Assembly (NCBI RefSeq): GCF_003112435.1
Contig: NZ_BDOQ01000013.1
Coordinates: 124,001-188,000, forward strand
Direction of reading: 5' to 3'
DNA: 64,000 nt
Source of the DNA: Novimethylophilus kurashikiensis
GTDB lineage: Bacteria; Pseudomonadota; Gammaproteobacteria; Burkholderiales; Methylophilaceae
The notes beneath the pieces are model-generated. The model searched no databases. It was given only the letters and a program-made list of their open reading frames with translations, and was not told the DNA's origin. Numbering within the stretch: position 1 is the stretch's first letter; each line of letters starts with the position of its first letter. The position numbers and the translations under genes are program-made. Of this stretch, positions 1 to 9,920 are shown in pieces.

Positions 1-54
1 CTTGATTTCCTTGATGCGGACGTCGTCGGTAGCGGGTTTGTGCGGAGTATTCAT
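1..54 (-). CDS. aroG: DAHP synthase, N-terminal fragment (runs off the window)
   Basis: An ATG on the minus strand at 54 opens 18 codons that continue beyond base 1. The fragment ends in TDDVRIKEIK, which closely resembles the N-terminus of class I 3-deoxy-D-arabino-heptulosonate-7-phosphate synthase (E. coli AroG has NDDLRIKEIK). That enzyme condenses phosphoenolpyruvate with erythrose 4-phosphate at the entry to the shikimate pathway. Only the N-terminus is visible, so which feedback-sensitive isozyme this is cannot be told. A small GC-rich palindrome (67-80) lies just upstream of the start. Confidence 0.6.
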   Translation of the reverse strand, partial: MNTPHKPATDDVRIKEIK

Positions 55-90
55 TCCAGCATTAAGGCGGCTTCAGCCGCGAAAATTCGC

Positions 91-112
91 AAAAAGGGGC
101 ATTTTACCCCGG
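91..112 (-). terminator. Rho-independent terminator after the EamA gene
   Basis: Read on the minus strand, GGGG, a 7-base loop TAAAATG and CCCC are followed by five T. The stem is short, but its position between the EamA gene and aroG fits termination of the apbC-EamA transcript. Confidence 0.4.
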
Positions 113-174
113 AAGCGCTTTAGAGCCTATTTCGATCTAGTTTCGGATGGTGAAAGGAGGATGGCGGCCGATGT

Positions 175-606
175 TTACAGACGTAGCCCTAGCAGGACCA
201 CGCCAGCCGCTACCAGCAGGATGCCCAGCCAGTCCATGTTCGATGGCCGTTCGCCGAGAAAAACGAAGGCGAGGATAGCGACCAGCACCAGACTGAGCTT
301 GTCGACGGGGGCAACCTTGGAAGCCTCGCCCAGCTTGAGCGCACGAAAATAGCAAACCCACGAAGCCCCGGTCGCAATACCGGACAAAGTCAGGAAGGCC
401 AGGGCTTTGGGGGAGAACTTGAGCGGGTTGGTCCATTTACCGCTGTAAATGATGAATCCCGCCAGGATCAGCAGGATGATGACGGTACGACCCAGCGTCG
501 CGAGATCGGAGTCGATGCCCTCCAGCCCGATCTTGGCGAAGATCGCCGTCAGCGCCGCAAACAGCGCCGACAGCAATGCCCAGGTCAGCCAACCGGTTTC
601 AGGCAT
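175..606 (-). CDS. EamA-family half-length transporter
   Basis: This 143-residue, very hydrophobic protein has four to five predicted membrane helices and belongs to the drug/metabolite transporter superfamily (EamA, COG2510 type). Such half-length members correspond to one of the two EamA repeats of full-size exporters and are thought to act as dimers in the inner membrane. The substrate cannot be read from sequence. The C-terminal half carries the conserved stretch running from PVDKLS to FLGERPS. The gene starts five bases after apbC stops, so the two are probably co-transcribed. I see no truncation. Confidence 0.75.
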   Translation of the reverse strand: MPETGWLTWALLSALFAALTAIFAKIGLEGIDSDLATLGRTVIILLILAGFIIYSGKWTNPLKFSPKALAFLTLSGIATGASWVCYFRALKLGEASKVAPVDKLSLVLVAILAFVFLGERPSNMDWLGILLVAAGVVLLGLRL

Positions 607-611
607 CTTCC

Positions 612-1700
612 TTAAGAGTTCTGGATCACGATGTTGGGAAACTTGCTGCTGTAATCCATGGCGAGCTCGGAGAGCTTGACTGCAGTGCGGCGGGCGATCT
701 CACGATAAGTGCCGGCGACCTTGCCTTCCGGATCGGCCACGACGGTAGGCTTGCCGCTGTCGGCTTGCTCGCGGATGTTGATGTCGAGGGGGAGCGAACC
801 CAGCAGTTCCACGTTATAGTCCTTGCACATTTGTTCGCCGCCGCCTGCGCCGAAGATGTGTTCCTCATGGCCACAGTTGGAGCAGATGTGCGTGCTCATG
901 TTTTCCACGATGCCGATGATGGGGATGCCCACCTTCTCGAACATCTTGAGGCCCTTGCGTGCGTCGAGCAGGGCGATGTCCTGCGGTGTGGTAACGATAA
1001 GTGCACCTGTGACCGGTACTTTTTGCGACAGCGTGAGCTGGATGTCGCCCGTACCCGGCGGCAGGTCGATCACCAGGTAATCCAGGTCGTTCCAGTTGGT
1101 CTCGCGCAGCAGTTGTTCCAAGGCGCCGGTGACCATGGGGCCGCGCCATACCATGGGGGTGTCGGTATCGATGAGGAAGCCGATGGACATGGCCTTGAGG
1201 CCGTATTTCTCCATGGGTTCCATGCTCTTGCCGTCCTTGGTTTCGGGGCGGCCGGAAATGCCCAGCATCTGCGGCTGCGAAGGGCCGTAGATGTCGGCGT
1301 CCAGGATGCCGACCTTGGCGCCTTCTGCGGCCAAGGCCAGTGCTAAATTGACGGCTGTGGTGGATTTGCCTACGCCGCCCTTGCCGGAAGCGACGGCGAT
1401 GACGTTCTTGACGCCGGGAATCAGTTGCACACCGCGCTGCACGCTGTGCGAGACGATCTTGCTTGTCACGTTGACGAACACACTGCCGACTTCAGGCAGT
1501 GTCTTCAGCTTGTCGGCGACGCGCTGTTGCAGCTCGGCGGAAACGGTCTTGGCGGGGTAGCCCAGCACGATGTCCAGCGCGACGTTATTGCCGTCGATGC
1601 GGATGTTCCGGGCCGACTTGGAGGAGACGAAATCCTTGCCGGTATTGGGATCGACGATTTCTTTCAGAGCGTTCTGGACCTGAAGTTCGGTTAAAGCCAT
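612..1700 (-). CDS. apbC: Iron-sulfur cluster carrier ATPase ApbC/Mrp
   Basis: This 362-residue Mrp/NBP35-family protein is a cytosolic P-loop ATPase that holds and transfers 4Fe-4S clusters to apo-enzymes. An N-terminal MIP18/DUF59-like domain (about 1-85) precedes the ATPase domain. The deviant Walker A GKGGVGKST is near residue 106, the Walker B region reads LVIDLPPGTGD, and the cluster-binding CxxC pair (C273, C276) sits in HICSNCGHEE. Length is normal for the domain-fused bacterial form. It is divergent from metG, the usual betaproteobacterial arrangement, and leads a two-gene unit with the EamA transporter. Confidence 0.93.
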   Translation of the reverse strand: MALTELQVQNALKEIVDPNTGKDFVSSKSARNIRIDGNNVALDIVLGYPAKTVSAELQQRVADKLKTLPEVGSVFVNVTSKIVSHSVQRGVQLIPGVKNVIAVASGKGGVGKSTTAVNLALALAAEGAKVGILDADIYGPSQPQMLGISGRPETKDGKSMEPMEKYGLKAMSIGFLIDTDTPMVWRGPMVTGALEQLLRETNWNDLDYLVIDLPPGTGDIQLTLSQKVPVTGALIVTTPQDIALLDARKGLKMFEKVGIPIIGIVENMSTHICSNCGHEEHIFGAGGGEQMCKDYNVELLGSLPLDINIREQADSGKPTVVADPEGKVAGTYREIARRTAVKLSELAMDYSSKFPNIVIQNS

Positions 1701-1763
1701 GAGTGGATAATTCCTGAGTAAATAATTCGGCTAATTTTAGCCCATGTCGGGTTCGCGTTGCGC

Positions 1764-1785
1764 GTTTATGTAGTACAACATAAAC
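1764..1785. promoter_or_regulatory. 22-bp near-perfect palindrome between apbC and metG
   Basis: GTTTATGT (1764-1771) is mirrored by ACATAAAC (1778-1785). The central AGTACA is itself palindromic apart from one mismatched pair. It lies in the divergent intergenic region, 64 bases from the apbC start and 69 from the metG start. That position suits an operator or a bidirectional promoter element, but I recognise no named regulator site. Confidence 0.35.
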
Positions 1786-1853
1786 AACCATAGCCATGAT
1801 GGCATTTGCTAAAATGGCGGCCTTTTCCAAGGTTTCAAGCTCCATTTAGCCCA

Positions 1854-3923
1854 ATGACACGAAAAATTCTCGTCACGTCCGCATTGCCCTATGCCAACGG
1901 CAGCATCCATCTCGGCCATTTGGTCGAATATATCCAGACCGATATCTGGGTGCGCTTCCAGAAAATGCAGGGGCATGAGTGCCATTACGTTTGCGCCGAC
2001 GATACGCATGGCACACCCATCATGCTACGGGCGGAAAAAGAGGGCGTGACGCCGGAACAGCTGATTGAACGCGTGCACGGCGAGCACAGCGCGGATTTCC
2101 GCGATTTCCTGGTTGCGTTCGACAACTACCACTCGACCAACTCGCCCGAAAACAAGGAGTGCGCTACCGGCATCTACAAGGCGCTCAAGGCCAACGGCAA
2201 GATCGCCACACGCACCATCGAGCAGTATTACGACCCGGTCAAGAACATGTTCCTGCCGGATCGCTTCATCAAGGGCGAGTGCCCCAAGTGTCATGCCAAG
2301 GACCAGTACGGCGATTCCTGCGAGGTGTGCGGTGCGACTTATAGTCCGACCGAGTTGATCAACCCGTTCTCGGCCGTTTCCGGCGCAACCCCGGTACGCA
2401 AGGAAACCGAGCACTACTTCTTCAAGCTGAGCGATTGCGAGGAGTTCCTCAAGAACTGGACCACCGGCAAGCTGAGCGACATTGCCCCCTTGCAAACCGA
2501 AGCCGCCAACAAGATGCAGGAGTGGTTCGCCTCTGGGTTATCAGATTGGGATATCTCCCGCGATGCGCCGTACTTCGGCTTCGAGATTCCCGATGCGCCG
2601 GGCAAGTATTTCTACGTGTGGCTGGATGCGCCCATCGGCTACATGGCGAGCTTCAAGAACTTGTGCGAAAAGCGCGGCCTCAACTTCGACGAATACTGGG
2701 CCAAGGATTCCAAGACCGAGTTGTATCACTTCATCGGCAAGGACATCCTGTATTTCCACTCGCTGTTCTGGCCGGCGACGCTGGAGTATTCCGGCTACCG
2801 CACGCCGACGCAGATCTTCGCTCACGGCTTTTTGACCGTGAACGGCGAGAAGATGTCGAAGTCGCGCGGGACTTTCATTACGGCTCGGAGCTACCTTGAG
2901 CACGTGAAGAATCCCGAGTACTTGCGTTATTACTACTCGGCCAAGCTGAACGGCTCGATGGAGGATATCGACCTCAACCTGGACGACTTTATCGCGCGGG
3001 TGAATTCGGATTTGGTCGGCAAATACGTGAATATCGCGAGCCGGACTGCAGGGTTTATTGCCAAGCGTTTTGACGGCAAAGTCAAAGCTGCTGGCGCGAA
3101 TTCCGTGATCGAAATGATGCGCGAAGGCGCTAGTGTCATTGCGGCCCATTATGAAGCGCGTGATTTTGCCAAGGCACTTCGCGAAATCATGACCTTGGCT
3201 GATCGGGCAAATGCTCATGTTGCTAATGCCGCGCCCTGGGAAATGGCGAAGCAGGAAGGGCTTGAAGCGAACTTGCACCAAGTCTGCTCCGAAGCGCTGG
3301 AAATGTTCCGGCTGCTGACGCTGTATCTCAAACCCGTGCTGCCTGCGCTGGCTGCCGCAGTGGAGGAGTTCCTAAATATTCCCGCGCTGGACTGGACCAA
3401 TGTTCCGAATGGCTTGCCTGAAGGACATCAGATCAATACTTACCAACACCTCATCACCCGTCTCGATCCCAAGCAGATCGAAGCCATGGTGGAAGCCAAC
3501 AAGGAAAGCCTGCAACAAGCGCAGGCCCCTGCACCGCAAGGAAAAACCGAAATGACGAATCAAGCCGCATCTGCTGCGGAAGCTACTGAGCAAACCTACA
3601 TCTCCATCGACGACTTCACCAAGGTCGATCTCCGCATCGCCCGCATCGCCAATGCAGAGCATGTGGAAGGCGCGGAGAAGTTGCTTAAACTAACCCTCGA
3701 TATCGGCGAGGAAAAGCCGCGCCAGGTGTTCGCCGGTATCAAGTCGGCTTATGATCCTGCTACGCTTGTCGGCCGACTGACGGTCATGGTGGCGAACCTT
3801 GCGCCACGTAAAATGAAGTTCGGCATGTCCGAGGGCATGGTGCTCGCGGCGAGCGACGAACGCGGCGGCCCGTTCATCCTGACGCCGGATGTCGGCGCGC
3901 AGCCTGGCATGCGCGTTAAGTGA
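1854..3923 (+). CDS. metG: Methionyl-tRNA synthetase
   Basis: This 689-residue class I aminoacyl-tRNA synthetase charges tRNA-Met with methionine in the cytosol. The HIGH-type motif is SIHLGHL near residue 17. A zinc knuckle with CPKC and CEVC pairs lies around 143-163, and KMSKS is near 333. A C-terminal OB-fold tRNA-binding and dimerisation domain begins around 580 after a low-complexity linker. The ATG at 1854 is preferred over an in-frame ATG at 1806, because family proteins begin a few residues before the ALPYANG motif. Its neighbour apbC is divergent; a small secreted glycine-zipper protein follows 32 bases after the stop. Confidence 0.95.
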   Translation: MTRKILVTSALPYANGSIHLGHLVEYIQTDIWVRFQKMQGHECHYVCADDTHGTPIMLRAEKEGVTPEQLIERVHGEHSADFRDFLVAFDNYHSTNSPENKECATGIYKALKANGKIATRTIEQYYDPVKNMFLPDRFIKGECPKCHAKDQYGDSCEVCGATYSPTELINPFSAVSGATPVRKETEHYFFKLSDCEEFLKNWTTGKLSDIAPLQTEAANKMQEWFASGLSDWDISRDAPYFGFEIPDAPGKYFYVWLDAPIGYMASFKNLCEKRGLNFDEYWAKDSKTELYHFIGKDILYFHSLFWPATLEYSGYRTPTQIFAHGFLTVNGEKMSKSRGTFITARSYLEHVKNPEYLRYYYSAKLNGSMEDIDLNLDDFIARVNSDLVGKYVNIASRTAGFIAKRFDGKVKAAGANSVIEMMREGASVIAAHYEARDFAKALREIMTLADRANAHVANAAPWEMAKQEGLEANLHQVCSEALEMFRLLTLYLKPVLPALAAAVEEFLNIPALDWTNVPNGLPEGHQINTYQHLITRLDPKQIEAMVEANKESLQQAQAPAPQGKTEMTNQAASAAEATEQTYISIDDFTKVDLRIARIANAEHVEGAEKLLKLTLDIGEEKPRQVFAGIKSAYDPATLVGRLTVMVANLAPRKMKFGMSEGMVLAASDERGGPFILTPDVGAQPGMRVK

Positions 3924-3955
3924 TTTCCATAACACCTAGAATAGGAAAACAACCA

Positions 3956-4465
3956 ATGAAAACTCAGTCTCTTTTTATCTCCCTGATGCTGGCTTCCGGC
4001 CTGGCTATGGCAGACAGCAGCGATGTTAACTCCGCGCTTGGCGGCGGTTTGGGCGCTGTTGCCGGCACGGCTATCGGTCAGGCCGTAGGCGGCAAGACCG
4101 GTGCTGTCGTGGGCGGCGCAGTGGGCGGCGGCGCAGGTGCTGCGGTCACCACCAAGGGTTCCGGCAAGACTGGCGCCATCGTGGGAGGTGCAGTAGGCGG
4201 CGGTGCGGGTGCAGCGGTAGGCCAATCGGTCGGCGGCAAGACCGGCGCACTGATCGGCGCAGGTGCTGGTGGTGCTGCGGGTTCCGTGATCGGCAAGAAT
4301 GTGGGCGAATCCACCCCGACGACCAAGGTTTCCAACCGCAAGCCCGAAACGCGTGTGGCCATGGAGGACGGCTACGATGACGATGAGCATCATGGTCACG
4401 GCAAGCACGGCCGCGGTCACGCTTATGGCCACTACAAGAACAAGCATCACGGCCACGACGATTAA
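3956..4465 (+). CDS. Secreted glycine-zipper protein
   Basis: This 169-residue protein begins with a clear signal peptide (MKTQSLFISLMLASGLAMA) and continues with three or four glycine-zipper repeats of the form GGAVGGGAGAAV and GGKTGALIGAG over residues 30-110. The C-terminal tail is rich in His, Lys and Asp (about 130-169). Glycine-zipper segments form membrane-associated helices and are common in outer-membrane lipoproteins such as SlyB, but this one lacks a lipobox. The His-rich tail could bind metal, which is inference. An AGGA motif precedes the chosen ATG; an upstream in-frame ATG at 3920 would bury the signal peptide. Function is unknown. Confidence 0.75.
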   Translation: MKTQSLFISLMLASGLAMADSSDVNSALGGGLGAVAGTAIGQAVGGKTGAVVGGAVGGGAGAAVTTKGSGKTGAIVGGAVGGGAGAAVGQSVGGKTGALIGAGAGGAAGSVIGKNVGESTPTTKVSNRKPETRVAMEDGYDDDEHHGHGKHGRGHAYGHYKNKHHGHDD

Positions 4466-4480
4466 TGGCTGAGTGCTTCA

Positions 4481-4870
4481 ATGTCGGATAACGATAAATT
4501 CCGTCTCGACAAATGGCTCTGGGCCGCGCGTTTTTTCAAGACGCGCGGCTTGGCCGTCGATGCCATCGATGGCGGTAAGGTGCGCGTCGACGGCTTGCGC
4601 GCCAAAGCCTCCAAGGAATTACGTCTTGGCAACGAAGTCCGCGTCACCCGTGAAGACGGCGAATGGACGGTGATCGTCAGGGGATTGTCCCTGCAACGCC
4701 GTCCTGCCGCCGAAGCGGTGCTGCTGTATGAAGAAACCGAGGAAAGCAAAACACGACGCCTGGCGTTGGCCGAGCAGCGCAAAGCCGAATACGGCGAGCG
4801 CGAACGCGGCGCCGGACGCCCAACCAAGCGCGATCGCCGCTTGATCCATCGCTTTACCGACGATTATTGA
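4481..4870 (+). CDS. hslR: Heat-shock protein 15, S4-domain RNA-binding protein
   Basis: This 129-residue protein has an N-terminal S4 RNA-binding domain (FRLDKWLWAARFFKTRGLA) and a basic C-terminal helix, which is the Hsp15 layout. Hsp15 binds stalled 50S subunits that carry peptidyl-tRNA on a separated large subunit and helps recycle them. The length matches the family (about 130 residues). It begins 15 bases after the glycine-zipper gene and converges on the radical SAM gene. No heat-shock promoter could be identified. Confidence 0.9.
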   Translation: MSDNDKFRLDKWLWAARFFKTRGLAVDAIDGGKVRVDGLRAKASKELRLGNEVRVTREDGEWTVIVRGLSLQRRPAAEAVLLYEETEESKTRRLALAEQRKAEYGERERGAGRPTKRDRRLIHRFTDDY

Positions 4871-4877
4871 TGTTCCG

Positions 4878-4895
4878 TCGATGCGTCCGCATCGA
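4878..4895. terminator. Palindrome between convergent genes, possible weak terminator
   Basis: TCGATGCG and CGCATCGA are separated by only two bases, so a hairpin of about seven pairs could form on either strand. It lies in the 41-base gap between two convergent genes, but no long T-run follows. Confidence 0.3.
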
Positions 4896-4911
4896 TCATT
4901 AAATTCCTGTC

Positions 4912-6009
4912 CTAGAACAAATCCATCTGTAGACTGTTGTCGCGAGGCGGCTGGAACAAGGTGGTATCCAGCCGGCTTCTATCCTGCAATCCCAATCGTT
5001 TGACCGCCAGGCGGAAGCGCTGGGCGAGCATCTGTGCGAACAATCCTTCGCCTTGCATGCGTTTATGGAATGTTGAGTCGTAGGCTTTGCCGCCGCGACT
5101 TTGACGGATCAGGCTCATCACATGCTCAGCCTTGAGTGGAACATGCAGTTGCAGCCATTCCTCGAATAGCCCCACCAGTTCATGTGGAAGGCGTAGCAAT
5201 ACATAAGCGGCCGAGCGCGCACCGGATTGGTGGGCAGCTTCCAGAATCGCCTCCATCTCGTTGTCGTTGAGCGCCGGAATCATGGGGGCGGTCATGACGG
5301 TGGTAGGAACGCCTGCCTCGGTCAGACGAGCGATTGTTTCGAGTCTGCGTTGCGGTGCGGCAGCGCGCGGTTCCAGATGGCGCGAGAGCGTTCTGTCCAG
5401 CGTGGTGACGCTGACGGCGGCATGAGCGAGACCGAGCTTGGCCATGGGGCCGAGGATGTCGAGGTCGCGCTCGATCAGCGCCGACTTGGTCACGATGGTG
5501 ACCGGGTGCTTGCACTCTGCCAACACTTCCAGGATTTGCCTCGTCGCCCGGTATTGCCGCTCGATGGGCTGGTAGGGGTCGGTATTGGTGCCCATGGCGA
5601 TGGGCGCGCAGCGGTATTTGGGATGCGCCAGCTCTTTCCTTAATAACGCCGCGGCGTCGGGTTTGACGAAGAGCTTGCTTTCGAAATCGAGACCAGGAGA
5701 CAAGCCAAGGTAAGCGTGACTGGGACGGGCGAAGCAATACACGCAACCGTGCTCGCAGCCCCGGTAGGCATTGATGGAGCGATCGAAGGGGATATCCGGC
5801 GACTCGTTGTAATTGATGATGCTACGGGTGGCATCGAGCGTGACTTCAGTGCGCAGTGGCGGCAAGTCTTCATCCAGCGTGCCCCAGCCGTCATCCACCT
5901 GTTCGCGCGTCAGGTGTTCGAAGCGTCCCACTTCGTTGCTGGATGTGCCGCGGCCCTTGAAGATCAGTGGGCGAAAAGCGTTTGTTGTACGATCGTTCAC
6001 AAAACGCAT
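4912..6009 (-). CDS. PA0069-family radical SAM protein
   Basis: This 365-residue protein belongs to the radical SAM family related to spore photoproduct lyase (COG1533). The cluster-binding motif CxxxCxxC appears in YRGCEHGCVYCFARPSH near residue 90. Downstream are the conserved TNTDPYQPIE and ITKSALIERD segments typical of this subfamily. The reaction is not established; a role in nucleic-acid repair or modification is only inferred from its relatives. It converges on hslR and is divergent from rhlE. Confidence 0.85.
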   Translation of the reverse strand: MRFVNDRTTNAFRPLIFKGRGTSSNEVGRFEHLTREQVDDGWGTLDEDLPPLRTEVTLDATRSIINYNESPDIPFDRSINAYRGCEHGCVYCFARPSHAYLGLSPGLDFESKLFVKPDAAALLRKELAHPKYRCAPIAMGTNTDPYQPIERQYRATRQILEVLAECKHPVTIVTKSALIERDLDILGPMAKLGLAHAAVSVTTLDRTLSRHLEPRAAAPQRRLETIARLTEAGVPTTVMTAPMIPALNDNEMEAILEAAHQSGARSAAYVLLRLPHELVGLFEEWLQLHVPLKAEHVMSLIRQSRGGKAYDSTFHKRMQGEGLFAQMLAQRFRLAVKRLGLQDRSRLDTTLFQPPRDNSLQMDLF

Positions 6010-6170
6010 TCTAACGTAAAATCGGCGCGGCTGTTAGAATAGCGTCCGCGGCATTCGTCCCAGTCTACGCGCCGCAGCCTATCCTGGTGTTGTCTCGATT
6101 TTATTCCGCCTGATACTGGCGCTTCGGCCTGAGAGCCGATGCGACAGGCAAGATTTTTATTTGGAAATTT

Positions 6171-7505
6171 ATGACCTTTGCATCTCTCGGTTTGTCCGAA
6201 GACATCGTTCGTGCCGTGACTGAACGCGGCTATACCGAACCTACCCCCATTCAAAAGCAAGCCATTCCGGCCGTCCTGAACGGCGGCGACTTGCTCGCCG
6301 GCGCCCAGACCGGCACCGGCAAGACCGCAGGTTTTACCCTGCCTATCCTGCATCGATTGTCCGATAAATCCGTCAAGGGTCCGTCCAGCGGACGCCCGCC
6401 CATCCGCGCCTTGATCCTCACGCCGACCCGCGAGCTGGCGGCCCAGGTCGAGGAAAGCGTGCGGGAGTACGGCAAGTACCTGAAACTCTCTTCCATGGTG
6501 ATGTTCGGCGGCGTCAGCATCAATCCGCAGATCACCCGCTTGCGCAGCCGCGTCGATATCCTTGTCGCAACGCCCGGCCGATTGCTCGACCATGTTCAGC
6601 AGGGAACGCTGGATCTGACCAAGATCGAAATTCTGGTTCTGGACGAAGCGGATCGCATGCTGGATATGGGCTTCATCCGCGACATCAAGAAGATCCTCGC
6701 GCTGTTGCCGGCCAAGCGCCAGAACTTGCTGTTTTCGGCGACGTTCTCCGATGAAATCAAAGCCCTCGCCGATGGTCTGCTGGATAATCCGGCCCTCATC
6801 GAAGTGGCGCGCCGCAATGCGACCGCCGATACCATCGCCCAAAAAATCTATTTGGTCGACCGCGAAAAGAAACGCGACCTGCTGGCGCATCTCGTCCAAG
6901 AGCACAACTGGTTCCAGGTACTGGTGTTCACCCGCACCAAGCACGGTGCCAACCGTCTGGCGGAACAGTTGACCAAGGGCGGAATTCCAGCGCTCGCTAT
7001 CCACGGCAACAAGAGCCAATCGGCCCGCACGCGCGCCCTGAAGGAATTCAAGGACGGCACGCTGCAAGTGCTGGTCGCCACCGACATCGCTGCGCGCGGC
7101 ATTGACATCAGCGAACTGCCGCACGTGGTGAACTACGAGCTGCCCAACGTCCCAGAGGATTACGTTCATCGTATCGGCCGTACAGGACGTGCCGGGGCGG
7201 AAGGCGAGGCGATTTCGCTGGTGTGCGTGGACGAGCATAAATTGCTCAAGGACATCGAACGCCTCATCAAACGCGAATTGCCCAAGGTGATCGAGCCGGG
7301 CTTTGAGCCCGACCTTAACGCCAAGCCGGAACCGATACAGAATGGGCAGAACCGCGGTGGCCAGCGGCATGGACGCAATCAGCCCCGCGCCGCGGGTCAA
7401 GGGCAAGGCAAGCCTCGGGATGCTGGAGCGAACAAGGGCAACCATACTGCTCCCGCCCGCCGCCAAGGCGCACCGCGCGGCCGTAACGGCCAACGTTCGA
7501 GCTGA
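6171..7505 (+). CDS. rhlE: DEAD-box ATP-dependent RNA helicase, RhlE type
   Basis: This 444-residue helicase has both RecA-like domains and all DEAD-box motifs: the Q-motif upstream of [10 protein letters not shown] (motif I), PTRELAAQ (Ia), LDEADRM (II), FSATFS (III), and [10 protein letters not shown] (VI). A basic, Gly/Arg/Gln-rich tail from about residue 380 is characteristic of RhlE and binds RNA non-specifically. RhlE proteins act in ribosome assembly, RNA turnover and cold adaptation. A 160-base leader separates it from the divergent radical SAM gene; I found no clear cold-shock element in it. It precedes the sugar-nucleotide genes, probably as a separate unit. Confidence 0.92.
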   Translation: MTFASLGLSEDIVRAVTERGYTEPTPIQKQAIPAVLNGGDLLAGAQTGTGKTAGFTLPILHRLSDKSVKGPSSGRPPIRALILTPTRELAAQVEESVREYGKYLKLSSMVMFGGVSINPQITRLRSRVDILVATPGRLLDHVQQGTLDLTKIEILVLDEADRMLDMGFIRDIKKILALLPAKRQNLLFSATFSDEIKALADGLLDNPALIEVARRNATADTIAQKIYLVDREKKRDLLAHLVQEHNWFQVLVFTRTKHGANRLAEQLTKGGIPALAIHGNKSQSARTRALKEFKDGTLQVLVATDIAARGIDISELPHVVNYELPNVPEDYVHRIGRTGRAGAEGEAISLVCVDEHKLLKDIERLIKRELPKVIEPGFEPDLNAKPEPIQNGQNRGGQRHGRNQPRAAGQGQGKPRDAGANKGNHTAPARRQGAPRGRNGQRSS

Positions 7506-7569
7506 AGCCGGAAGGCATGCGCCGGTTCGGTGATAGAATCGGCGACATTCTTTTGCGTAGGGGTACCGA

Positions 7570-8862
7570 ATGGGTGAAATGCACCTCGTCTCCCTCGATG
7601 ACGTCAGGTTAGGCGTTGTCGGGCTCGGTTATGTCGGCTTGCCGTTGGCGGTTGAATTCGGCAAGCGTCTGCCGACGGTGGGGTTCGATATCAACCAGGC
7701 CCGCGTCGACGAGCTGGCTGGCGGTGAGGACAGTACGCTAGAGGTAGAAGACGCCGAGTTGCGCGAGGCAGCCCATTTAAGCTTCAGTACCGATCTCGAG
7801 TCATTGCGCGGTTGCAATACCTTCATTGTGACCGTGCCGACGCCCGTGGATGCGTACAATCGCCCTGATTTAACGCCGCTGATCCGTGCCAGCGAAAGCC
7901 TGGGCAAGGTGATCAAGCCGGGCGACGTGGTGATTTACGAGTCTACCGTCTACCCCGGCGCGACCGAGGAAGACTGCGTGCCGGTGATCGAAAAAATCTC
8001 CGGCCTGACCTTCAACCGCGATTTTTTCGTGGGCTATAGCCCGGAGCGCATCAATCCCGGCGACAAGACCCACCGGTTCACCAATACCCGCAAGGTGACG
8101 TCAGGCTCCACTCCGCAAACGGCCGATTTCGTGGATGCACTGTATGCCAGCGTTGTGACGGCGGGCACGCATAAGGTCAGTTCCATCAAGGCCGCGGAAG
8201 CGTCCAAGGTGATCGAAAACACCCAACGCGACTTGAATATCGCACTCGTCAACGAATTTGCGCTGATTTTCAACCGCATGGGCATCGATACCCAGGAAGT
8301 GTTGGAGGCGGCTGGTACCAAGTGGAATTTCTTGCCGTTTCGTCCCGGTCTCGTCGGCGGGCATTGCATTGGCGTCGACCCTTACTACCTCACTCATAAG
8401 GCGCAGGAACTAGGTTATCACCCCGAAGTAATACTCGCCGGCCGTCGTATCAACGACGGCATGGGTGCTTATGTGGCCGAGCAGGTCATCAAGTTGATGA
8501 CACAAAAACGCATCCATGTAGTGGACGCCCGCATCTTGGTACTGGGGTTGGCCTTCAAGGAGAACTGCACCGACCTGCGCAATACCCGCGTGGTGGATAT
8601 CGTGCAGGAATTTGCCCAGTATCACGCCAATGTGGATGTTTTCGATCCTTGGGTGGATGCAGACGAAGCCAGGCATGAATACGGCATTTCGTTGATCGAT
8701 GCTCCTCAGCAAGGTCGCTACGATGCCGTGATCCTGGCAGTTGCGCATCAGGAATTCGCTTCGATGGGCGCGGAAAAGATTCGAGCTTTCGGCAAGCCGG
8801 TTTCGGTACTATACGATGTGAAATACCTGCTGAAACCGGAGCAGGTGGATGGAAGACTCTAA
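7570..8862 (+). CDS. tviB: UDP-sugar 6-dehydrogenase, TviB/WbpO type
   Basis: This 430-residue NAD-dependent dehydrogenase oxidises a UDP-hexose (probably UDP-N-acetylhexosamine) to the uronic acid. The Rossmann motif [13 protein letters not shown] is near the N-terminus. The catalytic cysteine lies in [13 protein letters not shown], followed by the C-terminal UDP-binding domain ([16 protein letters not shown]). These features match the TviB/WbpO branch involved in Vi antigen and O-antigen synthesis. Exact substrate is inference. It is followed 16 bases later by an epimerase gene, suggesting one operon that supplies uronic acid precursors for surface polysaccharide. Confidence 0.88.
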   Translation: MGEMHLVSLDDVRLGVVGLGYVGLPLAVEFGKRLPTVGFDINQARVDELAGGEDSTLEVEDAELREAAHLSFSTDLESLRGCNTFIVTVPTPVDAYNRPDLTPLIRASESLGKVIKPGDVVIYESTVYPGATEEDCVPVIEKISGLTFNRDFFVGYSPERINPGDKTHRFTNTRKVTSGSTPQTADFVDALYASVVTAGTHKVSSIKAAEASKVIENTQRDLNIALVNEFALIFNRMGIDTQEVLEAAGTKWNFLPFRPGLVGGHCIGVDPYYLTHKAQELGYHPEVILAGRRINDGMGAYVAEQVIKLMTQKRIHVVDARILVLGLAFKENCTDLRNTRVVDIVQEFAQYHANVDVFDPWVDADEARHEYGISLIDAPQQGRYDAVILAVAHQEFASMGAEKIRAFGKPVSVLYDVKYLLKPEQVDGRL

Positions 8863-8878
8863 GCAAAGGCTGTAAACA

Positions 8879-9886
8879 ATGAAGATTTTAGTAACCGGAA
8901 CCGCCGGTTTTATCGGTAACGAACTCGCTATCCGACTGTTGGAGCGGGGGGATGAAGTTGTCGGCATCGACAACGTCAACGATTACTACGACATTCGCCT
9001 CAAGGAAGCGCGATTGGCGCGCATCAATCAGTATCCCGGTTTTACTGAAATCCGTGCCGGCATTCATGACCGGGCCGTCATGGAAGAAGTCTTCGCCAAA
9101 TACAAGCCGCAGCGGGTGGTGAACTTGGCAGCGCAGGCGGGTGTTCGCTACTCGCTCAAAAATCCTTACGCTTACGTCGATTCCAACTTGCACGGCTTCA
9201 TCAATATCTTGGAAGGCTGCCGCCATCACGAGGTCGAGCATCTGGTATACGCTTCGTCTAGTTCGGTCTACGGCGCCAATACGAAAATGCCGTTCTCGGT
9301 GCACGATAACGTTGACCACCCCGTGAGCTTGTACGCCGCCAGCAAGAAAGCCAACGAGTTGATGGCGCATTCCTACAGCCATTTGTACAGCCTGCCCACG
9401 ACCGGCTTGCGTTTCTTTACCGTCTACGGTCCTTGGGGACGTCCCGACATGGCGTATTTTTCGTTCACCAAGGCCATCCTCGAAGGCCGTGCCATCGATG
9501 TGTTCAATCACGGCGACATGAAGCGCGACTTCACCTATATCGACGACATTGTAGAAGGCGTGATGCGGACACTTGATTACGTACCAACCGGCAACACCGA
9601 ATGGAACGGCAACGATCCCGACCCCGGTTCCAGCCGCGCGCCTTATCGTATCTACAACATCGGTAACAATAATCCCGTGGACCTGATGCACTTGATCGGG
9701 CAGTTGGAACAAAACTTAGGTAAAACCGCCGAGAAGAATTTTCTGCCGATGCAGGCTGGCGATGTGCCCGCCACCTTTGCTGATGTGGACGATTTGATGC
9801 GGGATGTAGGTTTCAAGCCGGCCACGTCGATTGAAGACGGCATTGAGAAGTTTGTACGCTGGTACAAAGATTTTTATCGCGGATGA
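8879..9886 (+). CDS. UDP-glucuronate 4-epimerase-like NAD-dependent epimerase
   Basis: This 335-residue extended SDR protein starts with [11 protein letters not shown] for NAD binding and has the YxxxK pair in [11 protein letters not shown]. Segments such as [23 protein letters not shown] and [16 protein letters not shown] are strongly characteristic of the CapI/LpsL family, which interconverts UDP-glucuronate and UDP-galacturonate. Length matches the family. Together with the upstream dehydrogenase it would provide galacturonic-type sugars for capsule, exopolysaccharide or LPS. Confidence 0.85.
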   Translation: MKILVTGTAGFIGNELAIRLLERGDEVVGIDNVNDYYDIRLKEARLARINQYPGFTEIRAGIHDRAVMEEVFAKYKPQRVVNLAAQAGVRYSLKNPYAYVDSNLHGFINILEGCRHHEVEHLVYASSSSVYGANTKMPFSVHDNVDHPVSLYAASKKANELMAHSYSHLYSLPTTGLRFFTVYGPWGRPDMAYFSFTKAILEGRAIDVFNHGDMKRDFTYIDDIVEGVMRTLDYVPTGNTEWNGNDPDPGSSRAPYRIYNIGNNNPVDLMHLIGQLEQNLGKTAEKNFLPMQAGDVPATFADVDDLMRDVGFKPATSIEDGIEKFVRWYKDFYRG

Positions 9887-9920
9887 TAGAATCCGCTTAT
9901 TGCGAATAAAGCTAGCTTCC

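Noticed and set aside
4078-4362. Pro/Ala-rich minus-strand frame
   Set aside because: Complement of the glycine-zipper repeats; the repetitive sequence keeps all frames open.
5997-7493. 498-codon minus-strand frame opposite rhlE
   Set aside because: Long shadow frame caused by GC-rich codon bias; the plus strand encodes an unmistakable DEAD-box helicase and the shadow has no family features.
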